Below, one piece after another: positions 22,295-30,323 of a stretch of DNA of 35,108 nt. Numbering within the stretch: the first letter of the stretch is position 1; every line of letters begins with the position of its first letter. The DNA is from Patescibacteria group bacterium (GTDB lineage: Bacteria; Patescibacteriota; Minisyncoccia; RBG-13-40-8-A), in the NCBI GenBank assembly GCA_018829905.1, contig JAHJST010000015.1, positions 1-35,108 on the forward strand, read 5' to 3'. The notes beneath the pieces are model-generated. The model searched no databases. It was not told the origin of the DNA and saw nothing but the letters and a program-made list of their open reading frames with translations. The position numbers and the translations under genes were made by a program.

Positions 22295-24384
22295 AACTTA
22301 TATGTTTTTCTTTCTTTATATTCTTCTTGTTTGCCCTTATTAAACTGTTGTACGGGCCTAATGTATCCCACAACGCGAGAATAGACCTCACAGGGTTGTT
22401 CTATGGTGCATTTAGGACAATTAAAATGTTCTCCAACAATATATCCATGATGAGGACAAATAGAGAAAGTTGGAGTAATACTAAAATATGGAAGATGGAA
22501 TTTAGTAAATATTTTTTTAACCAAATTCTTAACTGTTTCTGGATCTGATATTTTTTCACCAATAAATCCATGTAAAACAGTGCCACCGCTATATTTTTTT
22601 TGAAGATCATCTTGATTTTTTAAGGATTCAAATAAATCGTCGGTATAACCAACCGGAAGATGAGTAGAATTAGTGTAATATGGCTCAACATCTCCAGCTG
22701 TTATTATATCTGGATATTCTTTCTTGTCCATCCTAGCTAATCTATATGCTGTTCCTTCTGCTGGAGAAGCCTCTAAATTATATAGATTGCCAGTTTCTTT
22801 TTGATATTTAATCATTCTTTCTCTCATAAAGTCTAAAACCTCTTGAGCAAACTTATTTCCTTCTTTGGTGCCTATATTTTTATTCATAAAATTCAACAAA
22901 GATTCATTCATTCCAACCAAGCCAATTGTAGAAAAATGATTACCCCAATAACTTCCTCTCATTTTCTTAACACCATCTAAATAATATTTTGCATAAGGAT
23001 ATAGTCCCTTTTCTGTAAAATTATCAATAGTTTTTCTTTTGATCTCTAAAGATTCTTTTGCTAAATCCATTAATCTACTTAATCTATCAAAAAATTCTTT
23101 TTTGGTTTTAGATAAATAACCAATTCTTGGCATATTAATAGTTACAACGCCAATTGATCCAGTAGATGGAGAAGCGCCAAATAAACCACCACCTCTTTTG
23201 TATAATTCTCGATTGTTTATGCGCAATCTACAACACATGCTTCTAGTATCGTCTGGGCTCATATCGCTATTAACAAAATTAGCAAAATATGGAATACCAT
23301 ATTTTGCAGTCATTTCCCAAATAGGTTTTAATACTTTATTATCCCAATTAAAATCTTTCGTAATATTATATGTTGGAATAGGAAAGGTAAAAACCCTACC
23401 AGAGTCATCTCCTTCGCTCATGATTTCAGCAAATGCTTGATTAAGAATATCCATTTCTTTTTGAAAATCTTTATACTTTTCCTCCTGTGCTTTTCCTTTA
23501 ATTATTACTGGAGAGTTTTTTAAATGCTCAGGAACGACCAAATCCATTGTAATATTAGAAAAAGGGGTCTGAAATCCCACTCTAGTAGGAACATTACAAT
23601 TGTATATAAACTCTTGCATAGCTTGTTTTACTTGCTTGTAATCTAGATTATCATAACGAATAAAAGGAGCTAAAAGAGTATCAAAATTAGAAAAAGCTTG
23701 AGCACCTGCTGTTTCTCCTTGAAGAGTATAAAAAAAGTTAACAGCTTGTCCCAAAGCAACCCTAAAGTGTCCAGCTGGGCCAGTTTCTATTTTTCCAACA
23801 ACACCTCTAAAACCCTTCATTAATAAATCCATTAAATCCCAACCACAACAATACGGTGCTAAATATCCTAAATCATGAATATGAAAACCACCGGAAAAAG
23901 AAATTTCTCTAATCTCTTTAGGATAAATTTTATTTAACCAATATCTTTTAGTAACAAAACTAGAAACATAATCATTTAATCCTTGTAAGGAATAGGTCAT
24001 ATTACTATTTTCATTTACTTGCCAATCTATTTCTTCAATATAGTTACTTATCATATCAACGCTTTCTTTTGTTGCTGATTCCATTTCTCTGATTTTTCTA
24101 CGTTGTTCACGATAAACAATATATGCTTTGGCAGTTTCAGTACGATCTTCTAAAATTAAAACCTCTTCAACAAGGTCTTGTATTTCTTCAACTGATGGAA
24201 TGTGGTTTTTTTTAAATCTTTTGTTTAATAAAACAATAACTCTATCAGAAATCTTTTTAGCAATTCCTCTACCGCCCTTACCAGAAACTGTTAAAGCCTT
24301 AAAAACAGCATCAGTTATTTTTTCCTGATCAAAGTCAACAACGTTTCCATCTCTTTTTTTAATTTTATCAAATTTGTTACTCAT
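22291..24384 (-). CDS. nrdD: Anaerobic (class III) ribonucleoside-triphosphate reductase
   Basis: 697 residues. An N-terminal ATP-cone (~1-95, KIKKRDGNVVDFDQEKITDA) gives allosteric control. The catalytic barrel contains PTRVGFQTPFSNITMD and the C-terminal end has four cysteines for a zinc site (C643, C656, C659, C665) just before the glycyl-radical loop RVVGYIRP (G673). It reduces NTPs to dNTPs and works only without oxygen. It is followed by nrdG (overlap 4 bp). A weak promoter may lie in the 57-bp gap upstream. Confidence 0.97.
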   Translation of the reverse strand: MSNKFDKIKKRDGNVVDFDQEKITDAVFKALTVSGKGGRGIAKKISDRVIVLLNKRFKKNHIPSVEEIQDLVEEVLILEDRTETAKAYIVYREQRRKIREMESATKESVDMISNYIEEIDWQVNENSNMTYSLQGLNDYVSSFVTKRYWLNKIYPKEIREISFSGGFHIHDLGYLAPYCCGWDLMDLLMKGFRGVVGKIETGPAGHFRVALGQAVNFFYTLQGETAGAQAFSNFDTLLAPFIRYDNLDYKQVKQAMQEFIYNCNVPTRVGFQTPFSNITMDLVVPEHLKNSPVIIKGKAQEEKYKDFQKEMDILNQAFAEIMSEGDDSGRVFTFPIPTYNITKDFNWDNKVLKPIWEMTAKYGIPYFANFVNSDMSPDDTRSMCCRLRINNRELYKRGGGLFGASPSTGSIGVVTINMPRIGYLSKTKKEFFDRLSRLMDLAKESLEIKRKTIDNFTEKGLYPYAKYYLDGVKKMRGSYWGNHFSTIGLVGMNESLLNFMNKNIGTKEGNKFAQEVLDFMRERMIKYQKETGNLYNLEASPAEGTAYRLARMDKKEYPDIITAGDVEPYYTNSTHLPVGYTDDLFESLKNQDDLQKKYSGGTVLHGFIGEKISDPETVKNLVKKIFTKFHLPYFSITPTFSICPHHGYIVGEHFNCPKCTIEQPCEVYSRVVGYIRPVQQFNKGKQEEYKERKTYKL

Positions 24385-24410
24385 AAAAAAAATTAACAGG
24401 TTAACTATTA

Positions 24411-24439
24411 ATTTTAAACAATAAAAAAACTTAAAGCAA
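24411..24439 (-). promoter_or_regulatory. Possible nrdD promoter
   Basis: On the minus strand: TTGCTT (24439-24434), a 17-bp spacer, TAAAAT (24416-24411), in the gap between the last pilin-like gene and nrdD. The -35 is poor; without it, nrdDG-comEC would depend on the pilus operon. Confidence 0.35.
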
Positions 24440-24441
24440 AC

Positions 24442-24765
24442 TTAAAAAGAAATCTCTATTGCCCTCCTAATGTCTTGATAACAACCAATAGATTTTATAA
24501 TTGTCTCATTCACTTCAATGCCATAACTACTTCCATTGTCTAAATCAATATCACAAGGAGTAATATTTAAAACCTCACCAATTGTTCTATATTGATAAGT
24601 TGCCCATTCAGCACCAGCTTCTGCTGCATAATATGCAAATAAAGATTTTGGAACGTCTTGAATTAATTTAATTTCTCCAAGAGTTAATTTAGAAACACCA
24701 ATAGCAATGGCTAGTAAAGCAGCCATTATCAATATTGTTAATAATAAAGAAGATGCTTTTTTCAT
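24442..24765 (-). CDS. PilX-like minor pilus assembly protein
   Basis: 107 residues. A hydrophobic N-terminal segment (~5-26) without the G|FTLxE cleavage motif is followed by SLFAYYAAEAGAEWATYQYR, the conserved stretch of PilX/GspK-like minor pilins and related proteins. It is the last pilin-like gene in the run and overlaps the preceding gene by 4 bp. The assignment rests on the helix pattern and its position. Confidence 0.6.
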   Translation of the reverse strand: MKKASSLLLTILIMAALLAIAIGVSKLTLGEIKLIQDVPKSLFAYYAAEAGAEWATYQYRTIGEVLNITPCDIDLDNGSSYGIEVNETIIKSIGCYQDIRRAIEISF

Positions 24766-25250
24766 AAATCTAAGTTTCTTTGAGAAACAGTTGTTTGAAT
24801 TTTTATACTAGCTCTACCTTGTTCTTTTGCGCTATTTTTTTGAACATCCATTACAATTGTTATTTTTGCTTGTAATCCATCTAATTTGCCAACACCAGAA
24901 CCATAAAAGCCTCCTAAAATAAATACATTGTCTGAACTTATTGGACCAGATGTAGTTGAATCTGTTCTTTCTATTTTACCATTTGCATTATTAAATAAAT
25001 AACTAACTGATTCTCCATCTGGCCTAGTAATATTTAAGCTTGAAGAATTAAAACTATTAATTTCACTCATTCTGATTTCTTTAACCATGAAATTCATTAA
25101 AAACCTTGCATTATCTTGTACGTCCTGTAAAGCAATAACCTTTCTTTGGCCGTTTATACCGCTTAAAAATGTAGTTAAAACAACAATAATAACCACCATA
25201 AAAATGGATAATGCTACTAATATTTCTATTAATGTAAATGCTTTTTTCAT
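24762..25250 (-). CDS. Type IV minor pilin (PilW/GspJ-like)
   Basis: 162 residues from ATG25250 (MKKAFTLIEILVALSIFMVV), chosen over a Met 4 codons earlier because it forms an ATGA overlap with the previous stop and gives the usual short prepilin leader. The cleavage site is A5|FTLIE (Ala in place of the usual Gly), with E at position +5 of the mature protein. The C-terminal half is beta-rich. Probably part of the pilus-initiating minor pilin complex. Confidence 0.8.
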   Translation of the reverse strand: MKKAFTLIEILVALSIFMVVIIVVLTTFLSGINGQRKVIALQDVQDNARFLMNFMVKEIRMSEINSFNSSSLNITRPDGESVSYLFNNANGKIERTDSTTSGPISSDNVFILGGFYGSGVGKLDGLQAKITIVMDVQKNSAKEQGRASIKIQTTVSQRNLDL

Positions 25251-25729
25251 TCTATTAACCAATTATATAATCTACTTTCCAATTGAACAGATTTATTTCT
25301 TGCTTTTTCTTGCCAAGTTATTTCACAAACAACTTTTATCTGTTCATTTGATATATGAACAATGCTTATTCTTCTATAAAACGGAGTTCTACTACCAGAA
25401 CTATATTGATATATATTATTACTATTTATTTTTAATGAAGTATTAGAAAAAGACAAAAGACTAACTTGATTATATTGCACCCTGTAATTCCCCTCATCTA
25501 ATCCATCCCTCCAGTTTAATTCACCTCTTTTATCTAAAAGCCAATTAGTATCTCTAATATTTTTAACAATTTCTATTCCTTCTTGAGCAAGATGAATTGC
25601 AATCATTTTATTCTGATTTGATACAATACTAGAAACACTATATGAAATTAAAGAAATCGAAGCAACTATAGCAGTTGTAATAACAGCTACAGAAATAATT
25701 ACTTCCATTAGTGAAAATCCTTTATTCAT
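25247..25729 (-). CDS. Type IV minor pilin (PilV/GspI-like)
   Basis: 160 residues. The prepilin motif is KG|FSLMEVIISVAVI (residues 3-16). AIHLAQEGIEIVKNIRDTNW (~42-61) is the conserved helix of PilV-like proteins. It overlaps its neighbours by 8 and 4 bp. Confidence 0.82.
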   Translation of the reverse strand: MNKGFSLMEVIISVAVITTAIVASISLISYSVSSIVSNQNKMIAIHLAQEGIEIVKNIRDTNWLLDKRGELNWRDGLDEGNYRVQYNQVSLLSFSNTSLKINSNNIYQYSSGSRTPFYRRISIVHISNEQIKVVCEITWQEKARNKSVQLESRLYNWLIE

Positions 25730-26240
25730 ATATGCTTACTTGTCCAGTATTCATTATTGTTATTGTTTTGCAATCCTGTGGACATATTCCATTAGATTTT
25801 TTTATAACAATACTAGCTGATGTACTAGACGGATTAATTGTTGTAAAACCATCAGGAATAGAAAACACAATATTAAGATTATTATTTCCAGAAGAAAGAG
25901 AATCTATTTCTATACCAGATTCTATTAAAACATTTTTAATTAATATATCAGATGGTTGATAAGTATTGTTTCCATTTTTATCTCCAAAAATCAAATATGA
26001 AGAATCAATATCTTTGTCAAAACGTATACCATAAGAATAAGGAACGTCCTGTCCAGAAGACTTAAAACTATTTAAAGCAATATCTTGAGCACTTCTAATG
26101 CTTAAAACAACTTCTTGAGCTGTTCTTTGTAGTTTAGAGCTACTCTCATTTTTTGTCCAATTAGCTACAAGCATAATTGAAATAATTCCTATTACAGCTG
26201 TTACAACCAATACCTCTATTAATGTAAATCCTTTTTTCAT
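25722..26240 (-). CDS. Type IV minor pilin (FimT/GspH-like)
   Basis: 172 residues. Prepilin motif KG|FTLIEVLVVTAVIGIIS (3-20), then ELSSKLQRTAQEVV-like helix and a beta-rich C-terminus with one Cys pair (CPQDC). FimT-like proteins can bind DNA in competence pili, which would fit comEC in the same run (inference). It overlaps the prepilin peptidase gene by 4 bp. Confidence 0.8.
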   Translation of the reverse strand: MKKGFTLIEVLVVTAVIGIISIMLVANWTKNESSSKLQRTAQEVVLSIRSAQDIALNSFKSSGQDVPYSYGIRFDKDIDSSYLIFGDKNGNNTYQPSDILIKNVLIESGIEIDSLSSGNNNLNIVFSIPDGFTTINPSSTSASIVIKKSNGICPQDCKTITIMNTGQVSIYE

Positions 26241-27013
26241 AAAAATAAATTAAAATACCAATTTAATAAAAAATCACCCCATAAAAACGAAGTTAAACAA
26301 GCTCCAGTTAAAAATGGACCAAATGGTATTTCTGATTTTAATCCTTTTTTATTCAAAAAAATTAAAATCAAAGAAATAATAGCACCAATAACAAAAGCTA
26401 AAAATAAAGCAACAAGTAAAAGCTGAATACCAAGAATTAAACCAATAAAAACACCTATTTTAACATCTCCCATTCCCATCCATTTTTCTTTAGAAATTAA
26501 AACAATAATCAAGAAAAAACCACCCCCAATTAAACCAGAAACCAAATAACTAAAAACTAAAGACGGAAACAAACCATTTGAAAATAAAAATAAAAACAAT
26601 ATATATATTAAAGCAATAAATATTGCTGGATAAATTACTTTATCAGCAACTAAATAATGTTTTAAATCATAAACAAAAATTACAATTAAAAAACTAGCAA
26701 AAATAAACCAGAAAAAGGTGATTAATATAGAAAAAATATCTAAATTAAAAGTTTTCAAAGAAATTAAAACAAAAATTAAACCAGTAAAAAATTCAACTAA
26801 AGGATATTGAATAGAAATCTTTTTTTTACATTTTTTACATTTTCCTTTTAAAAGAAAAAATGAAAATAAAGGAATTAATTCGTGCCAATGTAATTTCTTT
26901 TTACAAAAAATACAATGCGACCTTCCTTTTAAGGATTTTTTATTTAGCCTAAATATAACAACATTTAAAAAGCTGCCAATTATTAATCCTAAAATGAAAA
27001 ACAATATATACAT
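26237..27013 (-). CDS. pilD: Prepilin peptidase / N-methyltransferase
   Basis: 258 residues, multiple membrane helices. The N-terminal cytoplasmic domain has two CxxC pairs (C34/C37 and C59/C62) as in bifunctional enzymes; the aspartate protease residues are D116 (VYDLKHYLVAD) and D183 in GMGD (180-183). It cleaves and methylates the prepilins encoded on both sides. A hairpin terminator separates it from the upstream major pilin. Confidence 0.94.
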   Translation of the reverse strand: MYILFFILGLIIGSFLNVVIFRLNKKSLKGRSHCIFCKKKLHWHELIPLFSFFLLKGKCKKCKKKISIQYPLVEFFTGLIFVLISLKTFNLDIFSILITFFWFIFASFLIVIFVYDLKHYLVADKVIYPAIFIALIYILFLFLFSNGLFPSLVFSYLVSGLIGGGFFLIIVLISKEKWMGMGDVKIGVFIGLILGIQLLLVALFLAFVIGAIISLILIFLNKKGLKSEIPFGPFLTGACLTSFLWGDFLLNWYFNLFL

Positions 27014-27016
27014 TTT

Positions 27017-27082
27017 AAAATCAGCTTAACAATCTTCTCTGCCCAAACAAAAAGCTTGGGCAGAATCTGATTATTAAGCTGA
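27017..27082 (-). terminator. Two-part hairpin terminator or attenuator between the major pilin and pilD
   Basis: An inner 9-bp stem (27038-27046 with 27056-27064; gcccaa/ttgggc core) is nested within an outer 9-bp stem (tcagcttaa 27021-27029 with ttaagctga 27074-27082). On the minus strand TTTT follows directly. It starts 11 nt after the pilin stop and ends just before pilD, so it would let the major pilin be made in excess over the downstream genes. Confidence 0.7.
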
Positions 27083-27092
27083 AAATCTATAA

Positions 27093-27548
27093 TTACGGTT
27101 GAATGCAGTAAAAACCACTTGCATCATCACATGTACAACTTTGAGACGTTGCATCTAAGTCTGTGGCAAAAGCACTATTGCTTAAATTTTCTAGCGTAGC
27201 TTTTAATACATAATCAGTACCATCTCCACCATACGCATATAGATAACTTCCAGAATCAGTAGGATCATCAGGAACAACTGTCATATAACCACCACCCTCT
27301 ATAGCAGTAGCCATTGTGTCCCATGTAGCATTGGTACAACCAGTTACTATAGGGTAACCAGCATTGTCATCATAGTACATTTCTAATGCTAAAGCTACTT
27401 GACGCAAATCACCAATCCTACGAACGTCTCTTGCTTTCTCACGAGCAGAATTCAAAGACACCAAAACAATAGTTGCTAAAATACCAATAATAGCAATAAC
27501 AACTAAAAGTTCAATCAAGGTAAAACCTTTTGATTTTTTGTAAAACAT
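27093..27548 (-). CDS. pilA: Type IV major pilin candidate
   Basis: 151 residues. The leader is MFYKKSKG, cleaved before FTLIELLVVIAIIGILATIV; the mature chain has Glu at +5. The N-terminal helix continues into SLNSAREKARDVRRIGDLRQ, a pattern common in Gram-positive and CPR pilins, then a globular domain with a Cys near residue 69 and three close to the C-terminus (CTCDDASGFYC). It has its own upstream gap with a possible promoter and a terminator after it, which points to the most highly expressed pilin of the operon. No Shine-Dalgarno is seen. Confidence 0.88.
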   Translation of the reverse strand: MFYKKSKGFTLIELLVVIAIIGILATIVLVSLNSAREKARDVRRIGDLRQVALALEMYYDDNAGYPIVTGCTNATWDTMATAIEGGGYMTVVPDDPTDSGSYLYAYGGDGTDYVLKATLENLSNSAFATDLDATSQSCTCDDASGFYCIQP

Positions 27549-27595
27549 AATTAATATTTTAATTAAGCCTTATTATCATTCGACCTTTTAGTTTT

Positions 27596-27612
27596 TTAAA
27601 CTACTAGTTTAA
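27596..27612. promoter_or_regulatory. Dyad at the presumed pilA transcription start
   Basis: Perfect 8-bp arms, ttaaacta and tagtttaa, with a 1-nt centre. It overlaps the downstream edge of the candidate pilA -10 box, the position expected of a repressor operator. No regulator is identified. Confidence 0.35.
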
Positions 27613-27640
27613 TTATATCACAAACCAGAAGAAATGTTGT
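27612..27640 (-). promoter_or_regulatory. Possible pilA promoter
   Basis: On the minus strand a perfect TATAAT (27617-27612) and a weak -35, ACAACA (27640-27635), 17 bp apart. The -35 lies within the end of pilC. It would give a leader of about 55-60 nt for the major pilin. Confidence 0.4.
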
Positions 27641-28826
27641 AAATAGGCATTAATATTGAAGAAACCAGAAAACCAACCCCTACACCAAGAACAAGAATCA
27701 TAATCGGTTCAATCAACTGAGTCATATTAGCAACCATTCTGTCAACCTCTTGTCCGTAAAAATTAGCAACTTTTTCTAAAATATTATCTAATTGAGCTGT
27801 TTTCTCACCTACTCCTATCATTTGAGAAACCATTGGGGTTATTTCTTTAGGATGAGCAGAAAAAGAAGAACTAATTGTTTCACCAACCCTAACTCTTTCT
27901 CTTGCATCAAGAACTATTTTCTCATAAACCTTATTGCCCATTACTTTTGCTGTAATATCCAATGCTTGTAAAATTGGAATTCCTCCTTTTAATAAAGTCT
28001 GAAAATTTTCTGCAAATCTAGCTAAATATATTTTTTTAGAAAGATCTTTAAAAATTGGAATTTTTAATTTTAATTTATCAAAGAATAATGCTCCTTGTTC
28101 TGTTTTTTTAAATCTAACTATTAAAATAATTAAACCAATAACACCAAGTACAACCAATAAAATCCACTTTTTTAAAAAATTACTCATTCCTATTAAAATC
28201 TTGGTTGTAATTGGAAGCTCTCCACCTATTTCTATTAACATTGAAGAAAGAGACGGAACAACATAAATCATCATTAAAGTTCCCACAACAAGAAACAAAC
28301 AAAGAATTGCTATTGGATATATAAAAGCACCTTTTACTTTGTGTGTTAAGTTATAATCTCTTTCAGCATGATCAGCTAAATATTTTAAAACATCATGAAG
28401 CTTTCCAGTTGCTTCTCCAGCCTTAATAACATTTATATAAAAAGAAGAAAAAACCTTTTTATGCTTTGCCATTGCCTGAGACAATGGTTCCCCACCTTTA
28501 ATATCTTTTTCTACTTGAAAAATCAAATCTCTAAAAAAAGGATTAGTGGTTTGATCTCCTAAAATCTTTAAAGATTCCAAAGGAGAAACATCTGCTTCAA
28601 AAAGAATAGCAAGCTGTCTATAAAACATTGTTAATTCTTTTGATTTAACTTTTTGAAAAAATTTTAAGGAACGAGCATAAAAAGGAATTCCTGATATTTC
28701 TTGTAAAAAAACTACAAGCAAATCATGGCGTTGAAGCGTTTCAATTGCTGTTTCTCTACTATTAGCTTCAACTGTTCCGGTTTGTATTTCTCCTGTTTTT
28801 GTTCTTGCTTGATAATTAAATTTCAT
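27618..28826 (-). CDS. pilC: Type IV pilus inner-membrane platform protein
   Basis: 402 residues. It begins MKFNYQARTKTGEIQTGTVE as in PilC/GspF proteins and has two T2SSF domains (~65-190 and ~265-390) with three membrane segments (near GAFIYPIAILCLFLVVGTL, WILLVVLGVIGLIILIV and EPIMILVLGVGVGFLVSSIL). It transmits the motion of PilB and PilT to the growing pilus. It is 2 nt after pilT. Confidence 0.95.
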   Translation of the reverse strand: MKFNYQARTKTGEIQTGTVEANSRETAIETLQRHDLLVVFLQEISGIPFYARSLKFFQKVKSKELTMFYRQLAILFEADVSPLESLKILGDQTTNPFFRDLIFQVEKDIKGGEPLSQAMAKHKKVFSSFYINVIKAGEATGKLHDVLKYLADHAERDYNLTHKVKGAFIYPIAILCLFLVVGTLMMIYVVPSLSSMLIEIGGELPITTKILIGMSNFLKKWILLVVLGVIGLIILIVRFKKTEQGALFFDKLKLKIPIFKDLSKKIYLARFAENFQTLLKGGIPILQALDITAKVMGNKVYEKIVLDARERVRVGETISSSFSAHPKEITPMVSQMIGVGEKTAQLDNILEKVANFYGQEVDRMVANMTQLIEPIMILVLGVGVGFLVSSILMPIYNISSGL

Positions 28827-28828
28827 AA

Positions 28829-29902
28829 CTACTTACCTAATAACATTTTTAAATCAGAAGGATTTAATGAATATATTTCAGCATTTTCTAAAGAAATTTC
28901 TCCTTTATGAACAAGATCTGCTAAAGATCTGTTTAAAGAAATCATTTTTTCTTCAGCACTTGTTTCAACAACTAAATCCAATTGATGAATCTTACCCTCT
29001 CTAATTAAATTTCTTACAGCAGCATTAGCTATCATTATTTCTACAGCTGGAATTCTTCCGCCATTTATTCTAGGAATTAATCTTTGAGAAACAACAGCTA
29101 ATAAAGTAGCAGCTAATTGTGTTCTTACTTGATTTTTTGCCTCAGCAGGAAAACTATCAATTATTCTATCAATTGTTTGAGCAGCATTATTAGTGTGAAG
29201 AGTGGCTAAAACTAAATGACCGGTTTCAGCTGCAGTTAAAGCAGTTGAAATTGAATTTAAGTCTCTTAACTCTCCGATAACTAATACATCTGGATCTTGT
29301 CTAAATGATGAACGAAGTGCTCTTTTAAAAGTTTTTGTATCATTTTGAACTTCTCTTTGACTAATAATGCTTTTGTCTTGTTCAAAAACATATTCAATAG
29401 GATCTTCGATTGTAATAATGTTTTTAGTTTGATTATGATTAATGTGATCAACTAAAGCAGCTAATGTTGTTGTTTTTCCATGACCAGTTGGGCCTACGAT
29501 TAAAATAAATCCTTGCGATTGATTAATAAATGATTCAACAACCTGAGGTAATCTTAATTCTTTAATTGTTTGTATTTTTGAAGGGAAAAATCTTAAAGCT
29601 GCTCCCAAACATCCTCTTTGATAAAAAACATTCACTCTAAACCTAGCCTTGTCTTTATAATTATATGAAAAATCAACTTCTTTATATTTAATAAGTCTTG
29701 GTAATTTTTCTTCTGGAACCAATGCTTCTGCAAATCCTTTTGTATTTTCAGCTGTTAAAACAGGGTATTTAGCTAGTTCTATTAAACTGCCATCAATTCT
29801 TAATGTTGGTTTCCTACCAACTGAAAAGTGCAAATCAGAAGCATTCTGCTTTCCTGCTATTTCTAAAAGTTCTTCGAGTTTTAATTGATAATCCTTGGTC
29901 AT
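28829..29902 (-). CDS. pilT: Type IV pilus retraction ATPase
   Basis: 357 residues. N-terminal PAS-like domain with ASDLHFSVGRKPTLRIDG (21-38); Walker A GPTGHGKT (137-144), where His replaces the usual Ser; Walker B DPDVLVIGELRD; HLVLATLHTNNAAQTIDRII. It powers pilus retraction. It overlaps the upstream pilin by 4 bp. PilT versus other GspE-family members is supported by the short N-terminus and length. Confidence 0.94.
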   Translation of the reverse strand: MTKDYQLKLEELLEIAGKQNASDLHFSVGRKPTLRIDGSLIELAKYPVLTAENTKGFAEALVPEEKLPRLIKYKEVDFSYNYKDKARFRVNVFYQRGCLGAALRFFPSKIQTIKELRLPQVVESFINQSQGFILIVGPTGHGKTTTLAALVDHINHNQTKNIITIEDPIEYVFEQDKSIISQREVQNDTKTFKRALRSSFRQDPDVLVIGELRDLNSISTALTAAETGHLVLATLHTNNAAQTIDRIIDSFPAEAKNQVRTQLAATLLAVVSQRLIPRINGGRIPAVEIMIANAAVRNLIREGKIHQLDLVVETSAEEKMISLNRSLADLVHKGEISLENAEIYSLNPSDLKMLLGK

Positions 29903-30297
29903 GGAACAATATAGTTTAATCCTTCACTTTTTCCTAATACAGAATTAGTTTCTAGATAATATTCTAGATAATAATCTGACCCATCTGTGCTTTGATAATA
30001 ATATCTGTAATCACCAGCATTTAATGGGTCAATAGGAATTCCAGATGCTGTTCCAACACTTATTAATGCTGAAGAAAGAGCATCAGATCCAATAATATAT
30101 CCATCAAAAATAGGATAATTATTAGAATCATTATGATACAGATTAAGGGCTGTAGCAATAGTATTAACATCAGAAACTCTTTGGCTGTCTCTAGCCTTTG
30201 CTTTTACGGTTTTAATACTAATAACAATCATTCCAGTTAATAAACCAATAATTGCTATTACCACCAAAAGCTCAACCAATGTAAAACCTTTTCTCAT
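29899..30297 (-). CDS. Second type IV pilin
   Basis: 132 residues. MRKG|FTLVELLVVIAIIGLLTG gives a 4-residue leader, then TVKAKARDSQRVSDVNTIAT and a Tyr-rich globular part (DYRYYYQSTDGSDYYLEYYL) without cysteines. It lies between pilB and pilT with a 26-bp gap upstream and no separate terminator, so it is probably a lower-abundance or alternative pilin. Confidence 0.85.
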   Translation of the reverse strand: MRKGFTLVELLVVIAIIGLLTGMIVISIKTVKAKARDSQRVSDVNTIATALNLYHNDSNNYPIFDGYIIGSDALSSALISVGTASGIPIDPLNAGDYRYYYQSTDGSDYYLEYYLETNSVLGKSEGLNYIVP

Positions 30298-30323
30298 ATG
30301 TTTTAATTATATAATTATTTTAA

